From NCBI GenBank assembly GCA_029264305.1, contig JARICA010000019.1, positions 20,894-84,893 on the forward strand: DNA of 64,000 nt. The letters run 5' to 3'. The translations under genes were made by a program, and so were the position numbers. The first letter of the stretch is position 1; the number at the start of each line of letters is the position of its first letter. This stretch comes from Faecalimonas sp. GTDB lineage: Bacteria > Bacillota > Clostridia > Lachnospirales > Lachnospiraceae. Of this stretch, positions 28,566 to 38,337 are shown piece after piece. The notes beneath the pieces are model-generated. The model was not told the origin of the DNA, did no database searches, and saw only the letters and a list, made by a program, of their open reading frames with translations.

Positions 28566-29684
28566 ATGAGAGCAGTAGGTATTATTTTAGCAGGTGGAAA
28601 TAACAATAGAATGAAAGAACTGACGGATAAACGTGCAGTTGCAGCAATGCCGGTTGGGGGAAGTTATAGGTGTATTGATTTTGCACTTAGTAATATGACT
28701 AATTCCAATATACAGAAAGTTGCAGTATTGACTCAGTATAACGCACGATCTTTAAATGAACATATGAATTCATCAAAATGGTGGAATTTTGGAAGAAAAC
28801 AAGGTGGTTTATATGTTTTTACACCTACTATTACAAAAGATAACGGATACTGGTATAGAGGAACAGCAGATGCAATTTATCAAAATCTTGATTTTTTGAA
28901 GAAATCACATGAACCATATGTCATTATTACTTCAGCAGATGCGGTTTATAAATTGGATTATAATGAGGTTTTAGAATATCATATTAGAAAACAAGCAGAT
29001 ATTACTGTTGTATGTAAAGATTTAGAACCGGGGGATACTGCAAGACGTTATGGGACAATCAAGATGAATGAGGATTGCTTGATTGAAGAATTTGAAGAAA
29101 AGCCAATGCTTGCAAAATCAAGAACAATTTCTACAGGAATCTATATACTTCGTAGAAGACAGTTGATTGATTTGATTGAGAAAGCAGCAGAGGAAGAGAA
29201 TTATGATTTTGTAACAGATATTTTAATTCGTTATAAGAATGTAAAGAAAATTTACGGATACAAAATTAAAAATTATTGGAGTAATATTTCAACAGTAGAT
29301 GCTTATTATAAAACGAATATGGATTTTTTAAAACCAGAAGTAAGAGAATATTTTTTCCAAGAATTGCCAAGAGTATATTCTAAAGTAAGCGATTTGCCTC
29401 CAGCAAAATATAACCCAGGAGCAGTTGTGAAAAATAGTTTGGTTGCAAGTGGAAGTATTATAAATGGTACAGTTGAAAATTCTGTTTTATTTAAAAAAGT
29501 ATTTGTTGGAAATAACTGTATTATTAAGAACTCCATTATTTTAAATGATGTGTATCTTGGAGATAATACATATATTGAAAATTGTATCGTGGAAAGTAGA
29601 GATACAATTCGAGCAAATACTCGTTATATAGGTGAGAATGGCGTAAAAGTTGTGGTAGAAAAAAATGATAGGTATATATTCTAA
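28566..29684 (+). CDS. glgD: glucose-1-phosphate adenylyltransferase, GlgD subunit
   Basis: GlgD-like paralogue directly after glgC (IILAGGNNNRMKELTDKRAVAAMPVGGSYRCIDFALSN). Confidence 0.92.
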   Translation: MRAVGIILAGGNNNRMKELTDKRAVAAMPVGGSYRCIDFALSNMTNSNIQKVAVLTQYNARSLNEHMNSSKWWNFGRKQGGLYVFTPTITKDNGYWYRGTADAIYQNLDFLKKSHEPYVIITSADAVYKLDYNEVLEYHIRKQADITVVCKDLEPGDTARRYGTIKMNEDCLIEEFEEKPMLAKSRTISTGIYILRRRQLIDLIEKAAEEENYDFVTDILIRYKNVKKIYGYKIKNYWSNISTVDAYYKTNMDFLKPEVREYFFQELPRVYSKVSDLPPAKYNPGAVVKNSLVASGSIINGTVENSVLFKKVFVGNNCIIKNSIILNDVYLGDNTYIENCIVESRDTIRANTRYIGENGVKVVVEKNDRYIF

Positions 29685-29702
29685 TTTAAGGAGGCTAAAG
29701 AT

Positions 29703-29987
29703 ATGCAGATTACAGACGTACGAGTAAGAAAGGTAGCAAAGGAAGGAAAATTAAAAGCTGTAGTATCTATTACTATGGATGAGGAATTTGTAGTACATGA
29801 TATAAAAGTTATTGAAGGAGAAAAGGGATTATTTATTGCAATGCCAAGTAAAAAATCTTTGGATGGAGAATATAGAGATATTGCACATCCTATTAATTCT
29901 GCGACAAGAGATAGAATACAAAAGATGATTTTAGAAAAATATGAAGAAGCATTACAAGAAGAAACAGAGATTGAAAATGCTGTATAA
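29703..29987 (+). CDS. spoVG: septation regulator SpoVG
   Basis: [11 protein letters not shown]...[35 protein letters not shown]. Confidence 0.96.
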   Translation: MQITDVRVRKVAKEGKLKAVVSITMDEEFVVHDIKVIEGEKGLFIAMPSKKSLDGEYRDIAHPINSATRDRIQKMILEKYEEALQEETEIENAV

Positions 29988-30006
29988 AATTCAAAAATAA
30001 TAGGCT

Positions 30007-30040
30007 GCCACGAAATATATTTATTTCGTGGCACTTTTTA
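30007..30040 (+). terminator. rho-independent terminator after spoVG
   Basis: gccacgaaatatatttatttcgtggcacttttta. Confidence 0.85.
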
Positions 30041-30082
30041 TATGAATTGTGTATAATAGATAAAAACTAAAGGGGAAAATGA

Positions 30083-30736
30083 ATGGATATCAAAGATTGT
30101 ATTTTATATGAAGATCAATATTTGCTTGTTTGTCATAAATTACCTAGAATAGCTACGCAGACAAGCCGGATAGGTGAGAAAGATATGGTAAGTTTGCTAA
30201 AAAATTATTTATACCAGAAATCGCTAAAAAAACAAGAACCCTATCTTGCGGTTATACATCGCTTAGATCAAATGGTAGAAGGGGTGCTAGTCTTTGCAAA
30301 AACTCCTTTTGCTGCGAAAGAATTGAGTAGACAATTACAACAAAAAGAGTTTGGAAAGCAATATAAAGCTATAGTTTGTAAAAGTCCATCTGAAAAAAGT
30401 GGGACCTTAATTAATTTTATGATAAAAGATAAAAAATCTAATACATCCAGGATATGTAATGAGCAGGATGTAGGAGCGAAAAAGGCAATTTTGCATTATG
30501 AAGTGGTTGATGAAAATAAAGATGGAACAGCAATAGTACACATATATTTAGAAACTGGTCGACATCATCAAATAAGAGTGCAGTTAGCAAATATTGGTTG
30601 TGGAATTATGGGAGATGCAAAATACAATGCAGGTAATTATGACAGAGAGAAATGGGATAAGATTGCATTGTGTGCATATCGTTTACGTTTTATACATCCA
30701 AAGACAAAAAAGGAAATGGTGTTTGAATTGAAGTAA
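30083..30736 (+). CDS. RluA-family pseudouridine synthase
   Basis: AVIHRLDQMVEGVLVFAKT, LETGRHHQIRVQLANIG. Confidence 0.9.
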   Translation: MDIKDCILYEDQYLLVCHKLPRIATQTSRIGEKDMVSLLKNYLYQKSLKKQEPYLAVIHRLDQMVEGVLVFAKTPFAAKELSRQLQQKEFGKQYKAIVCKSPSEKSGTLINFMIKDKKSNTSRICNEQDVGAKKAILHYEVVDENKDGTAIVHIYLETGRHHQIRVQLANIGCGIMGDAKYNAGNYDREKWDKIALCAYRLRFIHPKTKKEMVFELK

Positions 30737-30799
30737 CCTTTCGTTTTACAGACTTGACAAAGGTACATATTTCCCGTAAAATTACGGTAAGTTATACAG

Positions 30800-31035
30800 A
30801 TTGGCGATGAAGAGGAATAGTATATATAGAGGAAGTTATAGAGAGGAAATTTTTGGTGGAATATTTCTACGGATGCTATATAGAACCTGCCTTTGAGCTT
30901 TGCGTGAAAACGTAACGTATCTCTGCGTTAAAGGGAAGAAAGAGAATTATAATTGACAGGTATATGTTATTATAATTAATTAGGGTGGTACCGCCGAGGT
31001 TTTTCGGTCCCTTTTGGGAAAGAAAAAATCTTGGC
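30800..31035 (+). ncRNA. T-box leader (Pro) of proS
   Basis: Contains 'gcgatgaagagga', AGAGAG, a candidate CCU specifier in 'gaacctgcc', T-box core 'AGGGTGGTACCGCC' and antiterminator/terminator 'gaggtttttcggtccctttt'. Confidence 0.9.
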
Positions 31036-31084
31036 GATTTTTATTGTGTAAATTATTAAGCATATAGTAAAAGGAGAAAATGTT

Positions 31085-32527
31085 ATGGCAAAAGAAAAGA
31101 AGTTTGTAGAAGCGATTACTTCTAGAGATGAAGATTTCGCACAGTGGTACACAGACGTAGTAAGTAAAGCGGAATTGTGTGATTATACAGGAGTAAAAGG
31201 TTGTATGGTTTATCTGCCTAATGGATATGCAATTTGGGAAAAAATGCAAGCAGATCTTGATAAAAGATTTAAGGAAACAGGTGTAGAAAATGTGTATCTT
31301 CCAATGTTGATTCCTGAAAATTTATTACAAAAAGAAAAAGACCATATTGAAGGATTTGCACCAGAAGTTGCATGGGTTACGCATGGGGGAAACGAGCCAC
31401 TTCAAGAAAGAATGTGTATTAGACCTACATCGGAAACATTATTCTGCGATCATTGGAGTAAAACAGTGCAATCATACAGAGATCTTCCAAAGATTTGGAA
31501 CCAATGGTGTTCGGTACTTCGTTGGGAGAAAACAACAAGACCATTTTTACGTTCTAGAGAGTTTTTATGGCAAGAGGGTCATACGATTCATGCTACATAT
31601 GAAGAAGCAGAAGAAAGAACAATTTTGATGCAGAAAATTTACAAAGACTTTATTGAGGAAAGTCTTGCAATTCCACTTGTTGCAGGGAAGAAAACAGATA
31701 GTGAAAAATTTGCTGGTGCTGAAGATACTTATACAGTAGAAGCGTTGATGCATGATGGAAAAGCATTACAAGCAGCTACAAGTCATTTCTTTGGAAGTGG
31801 ATTTGCAGATGCATTTGATATTAAATATTTGGATAAAAATAACGAGTTACACAGTGTATATGAAACATCTTGGGGATTAACCACAAGAATGATTGGTGCA
31901 TTGATTATGGTACATGGGGATGACAGTGGTCTGATTCTTCCACCAAGAATCGCTCCAGTGCAGACAAGAGTAATTCCAATTGCACAGCATAAAGAAGGTG
32001 TGCTTGAAAAAGCAACAGAACTTATGAATGCATTAAAGGTTGCTGGATATGCGGTTAATATGGATGATTCAGATAAGAGTCCAGGATGGAAATTCAGTGA
32101 ACAAGAAATGCAGGGTATTCCAACCCGTATTGAAATTGGACCAAAAGATATTGAAAACAATCAAGTGGTTGTTGTGCGTCGTGATACAAGAGAGAAGATC
32201 GTTGTATCTTTAGATGAAATTGTAACAAAATTAGGAGAAATTTTAGAGAACATTCAAAAGGATATGTTTGCTAAAGCAAAAGCATTCCTTGATTCACATA
32301 TTGACACTGCGGTTACTATGGATGAAATGATTGAGAAGTTTCAAGAAAATCGAGGATTTATTAAAGCGATGTGGTGTGGAGATGAAGCTTGTGAAGATGA
32401 AATCAAAGCACAGACAGGGGGAGCATCTTCGCGTTGTATCCCACCAGAACAAGAACATTTATCAGATGTATGTATTTGTTGTGGAAAACCTGCGAAACAT
32501 ATGGTTTACTGGGGAAAATCTTACTAG
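31085..32527 (+). CDS. proS: prolyl-tRNA synthetase (short, ProS type 3)
   Basis: [79 protein letters not shown]. Confidence 0.95.
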   Translation: MAKEKKFVEAITSRDEDFAQWYTDVVSKAELCDYTGVKGCMVYLPNGYAIWEKMQADLDKRFKETGVENVYLPMLIPENLLQKEKDHIEGFAPEVAWVTHGGNEPLQERMCIRPTSETLFCDHWSKTVQSYRDLPKIWNQWCSVLRWEKTTRPFLRSREFLWQEGHTIHATYEEAEERTILMQKIYKDFIEESLAIPLVAGKKTDSEKFAGAEDTYTVEALMHDGKALQAATSHFFGSGFADAFDIKYLDKNNELHSVYETSWGLTTRMIGALIMVHGDDSGLILPPRIAPVQTRVIPIAQHKEGVLEKATELMNALKVAGYAVNMDDSDKSPGWKFSEQEMQGIPTRIEIGPKDIENNQVVVVRRDTREKIVVSLDEIVTKLGEILENIQKDMFAKAKAFLDSHIDTAVTMDEMIEKFQENRGFIKAMWCGDEACEDEIKAQTGGASSRCIPPEQEHLSDVCICCGKPAKHMVYWGKSY

Positions 32528-32535
32528 AAATTGTG

Positions 32536-32572
32536 AGCACTTTGCGATGAGCTATCGCAAGGTGCTATTTTT
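32536..32572 (+). terminator. rho-independent terminator after proS
   Basis: agcactttgcgatgagctatcgcaaggtgctattttt. Confidence 0.85.
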
Positions 32573-32612
32573 ATCTCATAGGAAACAATTAAATAGTTGG
32601 AGGAAAAAATAT

Positions 32613-33806
32613 ATGTGGTATCAGAAAGATTGGTTTACGGGAATTGATTATTATAATTTGAAAGAAAAGCAAATATATGTTTCTGAAAAGCATATTGTAA
32701 GCCCGATAGAACAAAAATTTCATGAACAGACAGAAATTTATTATATAGAAAGTGGAGATGCAGATATTTGGATTAATGGAGAAAAATACCATCTGAAAGA
32801 AGGCAGTTTTTTTTGTTTATATATGCATTTATTTTATAGAATTGAAAATATTCGTGAGCCCTTATGTTGCATGAAAATTTCTTTTCAAATAGGAGTATTT
32901 ATGTTTCTTTGTTTTGAACAAAGAAAAGTATGGGAAAATGAAGCATTGATTTATAAGGTATATCCATTATTGCAACTAGAAGAGGATGAAAAGAAAAAGG
33001 TCAATGGAATTTTTCGGGAATTATTAATTGAGGAAAAAGAGCAAAGATTTGCTTATCAGAATATTCATATTTATTATGCTATGCAACTTCATGCCTTATA
33101 TTGTAGATATGCTATGGAAAGAGAAAAGAAGAACAATGAAGATAAAAATCCAATTTGGAATGTGATACAAAGAGTATTGCTGAATACAAGTAAAACGGTA
33201 TCATTAGAGGAATATGCAAAAGAATTGGGAATGACTTCGGTTACATTAAATCGAAAAATTGTAAAATTATGTGGATATACATTTTTTCAATTACAGAAAA
33301 TGGGGAAAATATATAATGCATGTGCGTTACTTCATTTCCCAGATTTGAATATACAATATATCAGTGATTACTTAGGGTTTACAGGAGTGGAAGATTTCTA
33401 TCGTGTATTTAAACGCTATATGAAAATGAGTGTTAGAGAATATCAGAGAAAAAATATTGGATGTGGAGCCAAGATGCTATCTGCTGAAGAAGGTTTACAG
33501 ATTTTACAATATCTTTTATTACATTTTCAGAAATCATTTAATTTGGAAGAAATGTCAATTTCTTTGAAGATGAAAGTTCCACTTATGGAAAAACGAGTGA
33601 GAGAAGAATTTGGGCGGAGTGTGCAAGAATTATTAGAAGAGATTAGAATAAGGATTGCTTGTAGTTACTTGTCTGCAACTGAAAAAAGTATTACACAGAT
33701 TTCAAATGAGGTAGGGTTTGGAAATATTTCTTCATTTCAAAGAAGTTTTGCGAAATATATGAATCAAACGCCGAGCCAGTACAGGAAATATAGTAAATGT
33801 CAATAA
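32613..33806 (+). CDS. AraC-family transcriptional regulator with cupin-like N-terminus and two HTH regions
   Basis: C-terminal IACSYLSATEKSITQISNEVGFGNISSFQRSFAKYMNQTPSQYRK, plus a second AraC-like HTH (YISDYLGFTGVEDFYRVFKRYMKMSVREYQ). SD-like ggagg before MWYQK. Confidence 0.9.
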   Translation: MWYQKDWFTGIDYYNLKEKQIYVSEKHIVSPIEQKFHEQTEIYYIESGDADIWINGEKYHLKEGSFFCLYMHLFYRIENIREPLCCMKISFQIGVFMFLCFEQRKVWENEALIYKVYPLLQLEEDEKKKVNGIFRELLIEEKEQRFAYQNIHIYYAMQLHALYCRYAMEREKKNNEDKNPIWNVIQRVLLNTSKTVSLEEYAKELGMTSVTLNRKIVKLCGYTFFQLQKMGKIYNACALLHFPDLNIQYISDYLGFTGVEDFYRVFKRYMKMSVREYQRKNIGCGAKMLSAEEGLQILQYLLLHFQKSFNLEEMSISLKMKVPLMEKRVREEFGRSVQELLEEIRIRIACSYLSATEKSITQISNEVGFGNISSFQRSFAKYMNQTPSQYRKYSKCQ

Positions 33807-33884
33807 TTGATAATAATATTACAAAATGTGAATATCTATTTTAAAAAAATTGCCATATAATGAAAAAAAAGGAGGTAAAAAATT

Positions 33885-35804
33885 ATGTTTGAACATGTAT
33901 TTACTCCAATACGTATTCGTGATATGGAGTTGAAAAATAGAATTATTATGCCAGCTATGGGTACAAGAATGGCAGATGAGAAAGGAAATGTGACAGATAA
34001 ATTGATTGCTTATCATGCTGCTAGAGCAAAAGGTGGCTGTGCATTGAATATTGTTGAGGTGGCAGCGGTACATACACCGAGCGCACCGGCACATTTTGTT
34101 TCTATTAGTGAAGATTGTCATATAGAAGGGCACAAAAAACTTACGGATGCCATTCACAAGAATGGAGGAAAAGCAGGACTTCAGCTTTGGCAAGGGTCTA
34201 TTGCAGTTTCTATGGATCCAAAAGCGAAAATATTTGTTGTTTCTGATATGAATTTTGGACCACATACACTGAAAGCAATTACGAAAGAAGAAATTCAAGA
34301 AATAATTTTAGCATATGGAAAAGCGGCTGTTAGAGCGGTAGAAGCAGGATATGATTGCTTAGAATTTCATTTAGCACATAACTACTTGCCACATTCTTTC
34401 TTGAGTGCAGGATTTAATCACAGAGAAGATGAATATGGCGGAAGTTTTGAAAATAGATGTAGATTTCCATTGGAGGTAATCGACGAATTAAGAAAAAATA
34501 TGCCAGAAGGAATGCCATTGTTTATTCGCATTGATTCACAGGATGATATGTTGGAAAATGGGCTTACAGTTGAAGAAATTATTCGTTTCTGTAAGATTGC
34601 GAAAGAACATGGGGTAGATGTATTGGATGTATCTAGAGGAAATATCATTACTGCGGCAACTATGTACGAAGTACCTCCAATTGATATACCAAATGGATTT
34701 AATATTGAAAAAGCAGCCGAGATTCGTAAGGGAACAGGAATGTTAACAATAGGTGTGGGAAGAATTAATACAGCGAAATTAGCAGAAGAGATTCTTGCAG
34801 AAGACAAAGTAGATATGGTTGTAATGGGAAGAGCACAACTTGCAGATGCAGAATTTGTCAATAAGGCACAGCAGGGGAGAATTGAAGAAATTGTTCATTG
34901 TGTAGGCTGTAATCAAGGTTGCTATGACGGATTCTGTGATCTGGTAAATCGTCCACACATTACTTGTATGAGAAATCCAATGATTGGACATGAAGGAGAA
35001 TATGAATTTAAAAAAGTATCTGAACCAAAGAAAGTATGGGTTATTGGTGGTGGAGTAGGAGGAATGGAAACGGCAAAATTACTCCATGAAAAAGGACATG
35101 AAGTTACTTTATTTGAGGAGTCTGATGTGTTGGGAGGAGAATTTCTTCTTGCAGGAGAGGCACCTGGAAAAAAAGAGATGAAGATGGCTGCAATGGAAAT
35201 GGCGGCTCAGACAGAAAAGTTAGTAACAGTACATAAAAATACAAAAGTCGATGCAGAAATGCTTGAAAATGCTGATGTGGACGAAGTTGTTTTAGCAATA
35301 GGTTCATCGCCAATTACCATAAATTTAGAGGGGGCAGATAAATTAGAGCACACATCTGCAACAGAAGTGTTACGTCATGAAGTGAAGCTAAAAGGAAAAG
35401 TTGCGGTTATTGGTGGAGGATTAGTTGGTCTAGAAACAGCAGATGCTCTTGCGGTAGATGGATGTGATGTGACTGTTTTAGAAATGAAAGATAGTATTGG
35501 AAGTGACTTAGGAAATCTTCGTAAAATTGCAGTTATGATGAAAATGCAGGAATTACAGGTAAAACTTTTACCAAATAGTAAAGTATGTAAATTTACGGAG
35601 GAAGGTATTGTTTTAGAAGATGGAACTCTTATCCCATGCAACTGTGCGGTGTTCGCAGTAGGATTCAAATCAAACGATTCTAAAGAATTGATAGAGGTCT
35701 GTGAGAAAAAGCAAATTCCATATCATGTTATTGGAGATGCAAAAGCAGCAAGACGTGCCTTAGATGCAATTGCTGAAGGGTTTGAAGTTGCAAGAAATAT
35801 GTAA
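33885..35804 (+). CDS. FAD-dependent NADH:flavin oxidoreductase (OYE / 2,4-dienoyl-CoA reductase / BaiCD-BaiH-like)
   Basis: FTPIRIRDMELKNRIIMPAMGTRMADEKG; CVGCNQGCYD...CMRNP iron-sulfur motif; VWVIGGGVGGMETAKLLHEKGHEVTLFE. Confidence 0.92.
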   Translation: MFEHVFTPIRIRDMELKNRIIMPAMGTRMADEKGNVTDKLIAYHAARAKGGCALNIVEVAAVHTPSAPAHFVSISEDCHIEGHKKLTDAIHKNGGKAGLQLWQGSIAVSMDPKAKIFVVSDMNFGPHTLKAITKEEIQEIILAYGKAAVRAVEAGYDCLEFHLAHNYLPHSFLSAGFNHREDEYGGSFENRCRFPLEVIDELRKNMPEGMPLFIRIDSQDDMLENGLTVEEIIRFCKIAKEHGVDVLDVSRGNIITAATMYEVPPIDIPNGFNIEKAAEIRKGTGMLTIGVGRINTAKLAEEILAEDKVDMVVMGRAQLADAEFVNKAQQGRIEEIVHCVGCNQGCYDGFCDLVNRPHITCMRNPMIGHEGEYEFKKVSEPKKVWVIGGGVGGMETAKLLHEKGHEVTLFEESDVLGGEFLLAGEAPGKKEMKMAAMEMAAQTEKLVTVHKNTKVDAEMLENADVDEVVLAIGSSPITINLEGADKLEHTSATEVLRHEVKLKGKVAVIGGGLVGLETADALAVDGCDVTVLEMKDSIGSDLGNLRKIAVMMKMQELQVKLLPNSKVCKFTEEGIVLEDGTLIPCNCAVFAVGFKSNDSKELIEVCEKKQIPYHVIGDAKAARRALDAIAEGFEVARNM

Positions 35805-35827
35805 TAGGAAAATATGTTGAAAGTATA

Positions 35828-35862
35828 GGACAATCGTTACTTGCGGTTGTCCTTTTTGAATG
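35828..35862 (+). terminator. rho-independent terminator
   Basis: aggacaatcgttacttgcggttgtcctttttgaa. Confidence 0.8.
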
Positions 35863-35894
35863 GGACAGATTGACAAATTTCTATGTGAGGAGTA

Positions 35895-35908
35895 TTCTAT
35901 ATATAGAA
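35895..35908 (+). promoter_or_regulatory. candidate ArsR-family operator
   Basis: Perfect 14-bp palindrome TTCTATATATAGAA about 29 bp upstream of the ArsR start. Confidence 0.45.
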
Positions 35909-35936
35909 AAAAATCTATGTATAAAGGAGAAAAGAT

Positions 35937-36233
35937 GTGGAAATAGACTATGTAAAATATGCTGGGATTTTAAAGGTGTTTTCTGATCCAAAGAGACTAA
36001 AAATTATCCATATGTTATCGGCAGGAGAGCTTTGTGCCTGCAAAATACAGGAGAAATTTCATATTACACAACCTACATTGTCTCATGATATGAAGTTGAT
36101 GTGTGATTTAGGAATTGTTATTCCTCGAAAAGAAGGAAAATGGACGCATTATTCTTTGAATAAAATAGTGTTACAGGAAGTGTATCAAGTATTGGGGGAA
36201 ATTATGTTTGAAAAGCAAGAGGTAAGAAAATGA
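35937..36233 (+). CDS. ArsR/SmtB-family metalloregulator
   Basis: LKVFSDPKRLKIIHMLSAGELCACKIQEKFHITQPTLSHDMKLMCDLGIV; ELCAC metal-site-like motif. Confidence 0.92.
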   Translation: MEIDYVKYAGILKVFSDPKRLKIIHMLSAGELCACKIQEKFHITQPTLSHDMKLMCDLGIVIPRKEGKWTHYSLNKIVLQEVYQVLGEIMFEKQEVRK

Positions 36234-37126
36234 GTAATGCAATTAAATTTTTTCTTTACGATACAGTAAAACTTTTCTTTCTATTGTCTGTAGTGGTTTT
36301 TATTACTTCTTATATACAAAGTTATTTTCCTCCTGAACGAAGTAGGAAGATTTTGGGAAGATTTAAAGGAGTTGGAGGAAATATAATTGGTGCATTGTTA
36401 GGAACAGTTACACCATTTTGTTCCTGTTCTTCTATACCAATTTTTATAGGTTTCACTAGCGCAGGACTGCCACTTGGAGTTACTTTTTCTTTTTTGATTT
36501 CGTCTCCGATGGTAGATTTGGGATCTCTTGTTCTTCTCATGAGTATTTTTGGTGTGAAAGTTGCAGTGATATATGTTGTTTTTGGTTTGCTTATTGCAGT
36601 TCTTGGAGGAACACTTATTGAGAAACTGCATATGGAAAAATATGTCAGAAATTTTATAAAAAATACTGGTAAGATAACTGTAGAATGGAATAAAATGACA
36701 AGGAAAGAACGATGGCTGTATGGAAAGGAACGAGTGATTGAAACAATAAAAAAGGTTGCGCCATATATTTTTATTGGTGTTGGAATTGGTGCGATTATTC
36801 ACAACTTTATTCCACAAATGTGGGTAGAAACTGTATTAGGAAAAGAAAAGTGGTATTCAATTTTATTGGCTGTTATTGTAGGAATTCCGATGTATGCAGA
36901 TATTTTTGGAACAGTACCTGTTGCGGAAACACTACTGTTAAAAGGTGCAGGGTTAGGGACTGTTTTATCCTTTTTAATGTCCGTTACAACGTTATCTTTA
37001 CCATCGCTTATCATGCTGAAAAAAGTGATAAAACCGAAACTTTTTATAACTTTTGTAGCGATTGTAACGTTAGGAATTGTATTGGTGGGATATTTATTTA
37101 ATGGAATTTCATTTCTAATCATATAA
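36230..37126 (+). CDS. permease, YraQ/DUF318 family
   Basis: GALLGTVTPFCSCSSIPIFIGFTSAGLPLGVTFSFLISSPMVDLGSLVLL and GIPMYADIFGTVPVAETLLLKGAGLGTVLSFLMS. Confidence 0.9.
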   Translation: MSNAIKFFLYDTVKLFFLLSVVVFITSYIQSYFPPERSRKILGRFKGVGGNIIGALLGTVTPFCSCSSIPIFIGFTSAGLPLGVTFSFLISSPMVDLGSLVLLMSIFGVKVAVIYVVFGLLIAVLGGTLIEKLHMEKYVRNFIKNTGKITVEWNKMTRKERWLYGKERVIETIKKVAPYIFIGVGIGAIIHNFIPQMWVETVLGKEKWYSILLAVIVGIPMYADIFGTVPVAETLLLKGAGLGTVLSFLMSVTTLSLPSLIMLKKVIKPKLFITFVAIVTLGIVLVGYLFNGISFLII

Positions 37127-37143
37127 AGAAAGAAGGAATATAA

Positions 37144-38067
37144 ATGGAATTATATGTTCTTACAGGTTTTTTGGGAGCTGGGAAAACAACGATTTTGTTA
37201 AAAATTTTAGAAAAATTAAAAGGAAAAAGGATAGGTGTTATTCAAAATGAGTTTGGGAAACTGGGAATTGACGGAGAAATACTGAAACATAATGATGTCG
37301 AAATGGTTGAGATTAATAGAGGTTCTATTTTTTGTTCTTGTTTAAAATTACAGTTTGTACAAGCATTGAGTGAAATGGCACAATATGAATTTGATAAGTT
37401 GTTTGTGGAAAGTTCAGGGCTTGGAGATCCATCTAATGTGGAGGAAATTTTAAAAGCTTCGGAAATCGTATCAGGAAAACAATATGATTTTAAAGGTGTA
37501 ATTTGTTTTGTAGATGGGGTTAATTTTCTGAAACAGTTGGAAGATTTAGAAACGGTTTATCGGCAGTTAAAACATTGTCATTTAGCAGTTATTACAAAAA
37601 CAGATTTGGTATCTGAGGAGGAAGTGAATCATCTCTATAGAGTTATAAGAAAGATAAATCCAGTATGTAAGATTGTAGAAAGTGCAAATGGAAACTTAAA
37701 TTTGTCTGTCTTAGATGAAGATTTATTGTTGTATCAATGGGCAGAAAGTGAAGAAACAACAAATACAGAAGAAACAAAACCGAAAACGTTAGTTATGGAA
37801 ATAGATTCTAGGGTAGAGGAGAAAGGATTACTTTCTTTTCTTCAGGAGATTTCACAAAGTGTGTATAGAGTAAAGGGATTTGTTGCTTTAAAGGGAAAAG
37901 GTTGGCATCAAGTTGATTTGGTTGGAGAAAAAGTGGATCTTCAAAAGGTGGATGACTTAGAAAAGTCACAAATTGTATTTATTTCTAAAATTGGACCTGC
38001 GGTTATTAAGAAAATTTTTGATGTATGGGCCAAATATACTGATACAGAAATGAAGTTGAAAAATTAA
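37144..38067 (+). CDS. COG0523/CobW-type G3E GTPase
   Basis: LTGFLGAGKTTILLKIL, VIQNEFGKLGIDGE, GSIFCSCLKLQF, VITKTDLVSEEE. Confidence 0.9.
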   Translation: MELYVLTGFLGAGKTTILLKILEKLKGKRIGVIQNEFGKLGIDGEILKHNDVEMVEINRGSIFCSCLKLQFVQALSEMAQYEFDKLFVESSGLGDPSNVEEILKASEIVSGKQYDFKGVICFVDGVNFLKQLEDLETVYRQLKHCHLAVITKTDLVSEEEVNHLYRVIRKINPVCKIVESANGNLNLSVLDEDLLLYQWAESEETTNTEETKPKTLVMEIDSRVEEKGLLSFLQEISQSVYRVKGFVALKGKGWHQVDLVGEKVDLQKVDDLEKSQIVFISKIGPAVIKKIFDVWAKYTDTEMKLKN

Positions 38068-38080
38068 GGTGGGAAGAAAT

Positions 38081-38323
38081 ATGAATATTAAAGTGATTGG
38101 CACGGGTTGTGATAAATGTGATAAATTATATGAAAATGTAATGCGGGCAGTAGAGGAGATGGGTGTGGCTACAACGGTAGAAAAGGTAGAAGACCTTATG
38201 GAAATTGTTAAGTTGGGCGTGATGACTTCTCCAACATTAATGATAGATGGAAAAGTGGTTTCTGTTGGAAGAGTAATGAAAAAAGATGAAGTAAAAAAAT
38301 ATATACAGTCTGCAGAAAAATAG
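38081..38323 (+). CDS. redox-active disulfide mini-thioredoxin (MTH895/TM0996-like)
   Basis: MNIKVIGTGCDKCDKLYENVMRAVEE...VMTSPTLMIDGKVVSVGRV. Confidence 0.9.
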   Translation: MNIKVIGTGCDKCDKLYENVMRAVEEMGVATTVEKVEDLMEIVKLGVMTSPTLMIDGKVVSVGRVMKKDEVKKYIQSAEK

Positions 38324-38337
38324 GGAAGGATTAAATA

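Noticed and set aside
32331-32612. N-terminal extension of the AraC ORF
   Set aside because: Overlaps the proS 3' end and its terminator; the start at 32613 with a good SD is more credible.
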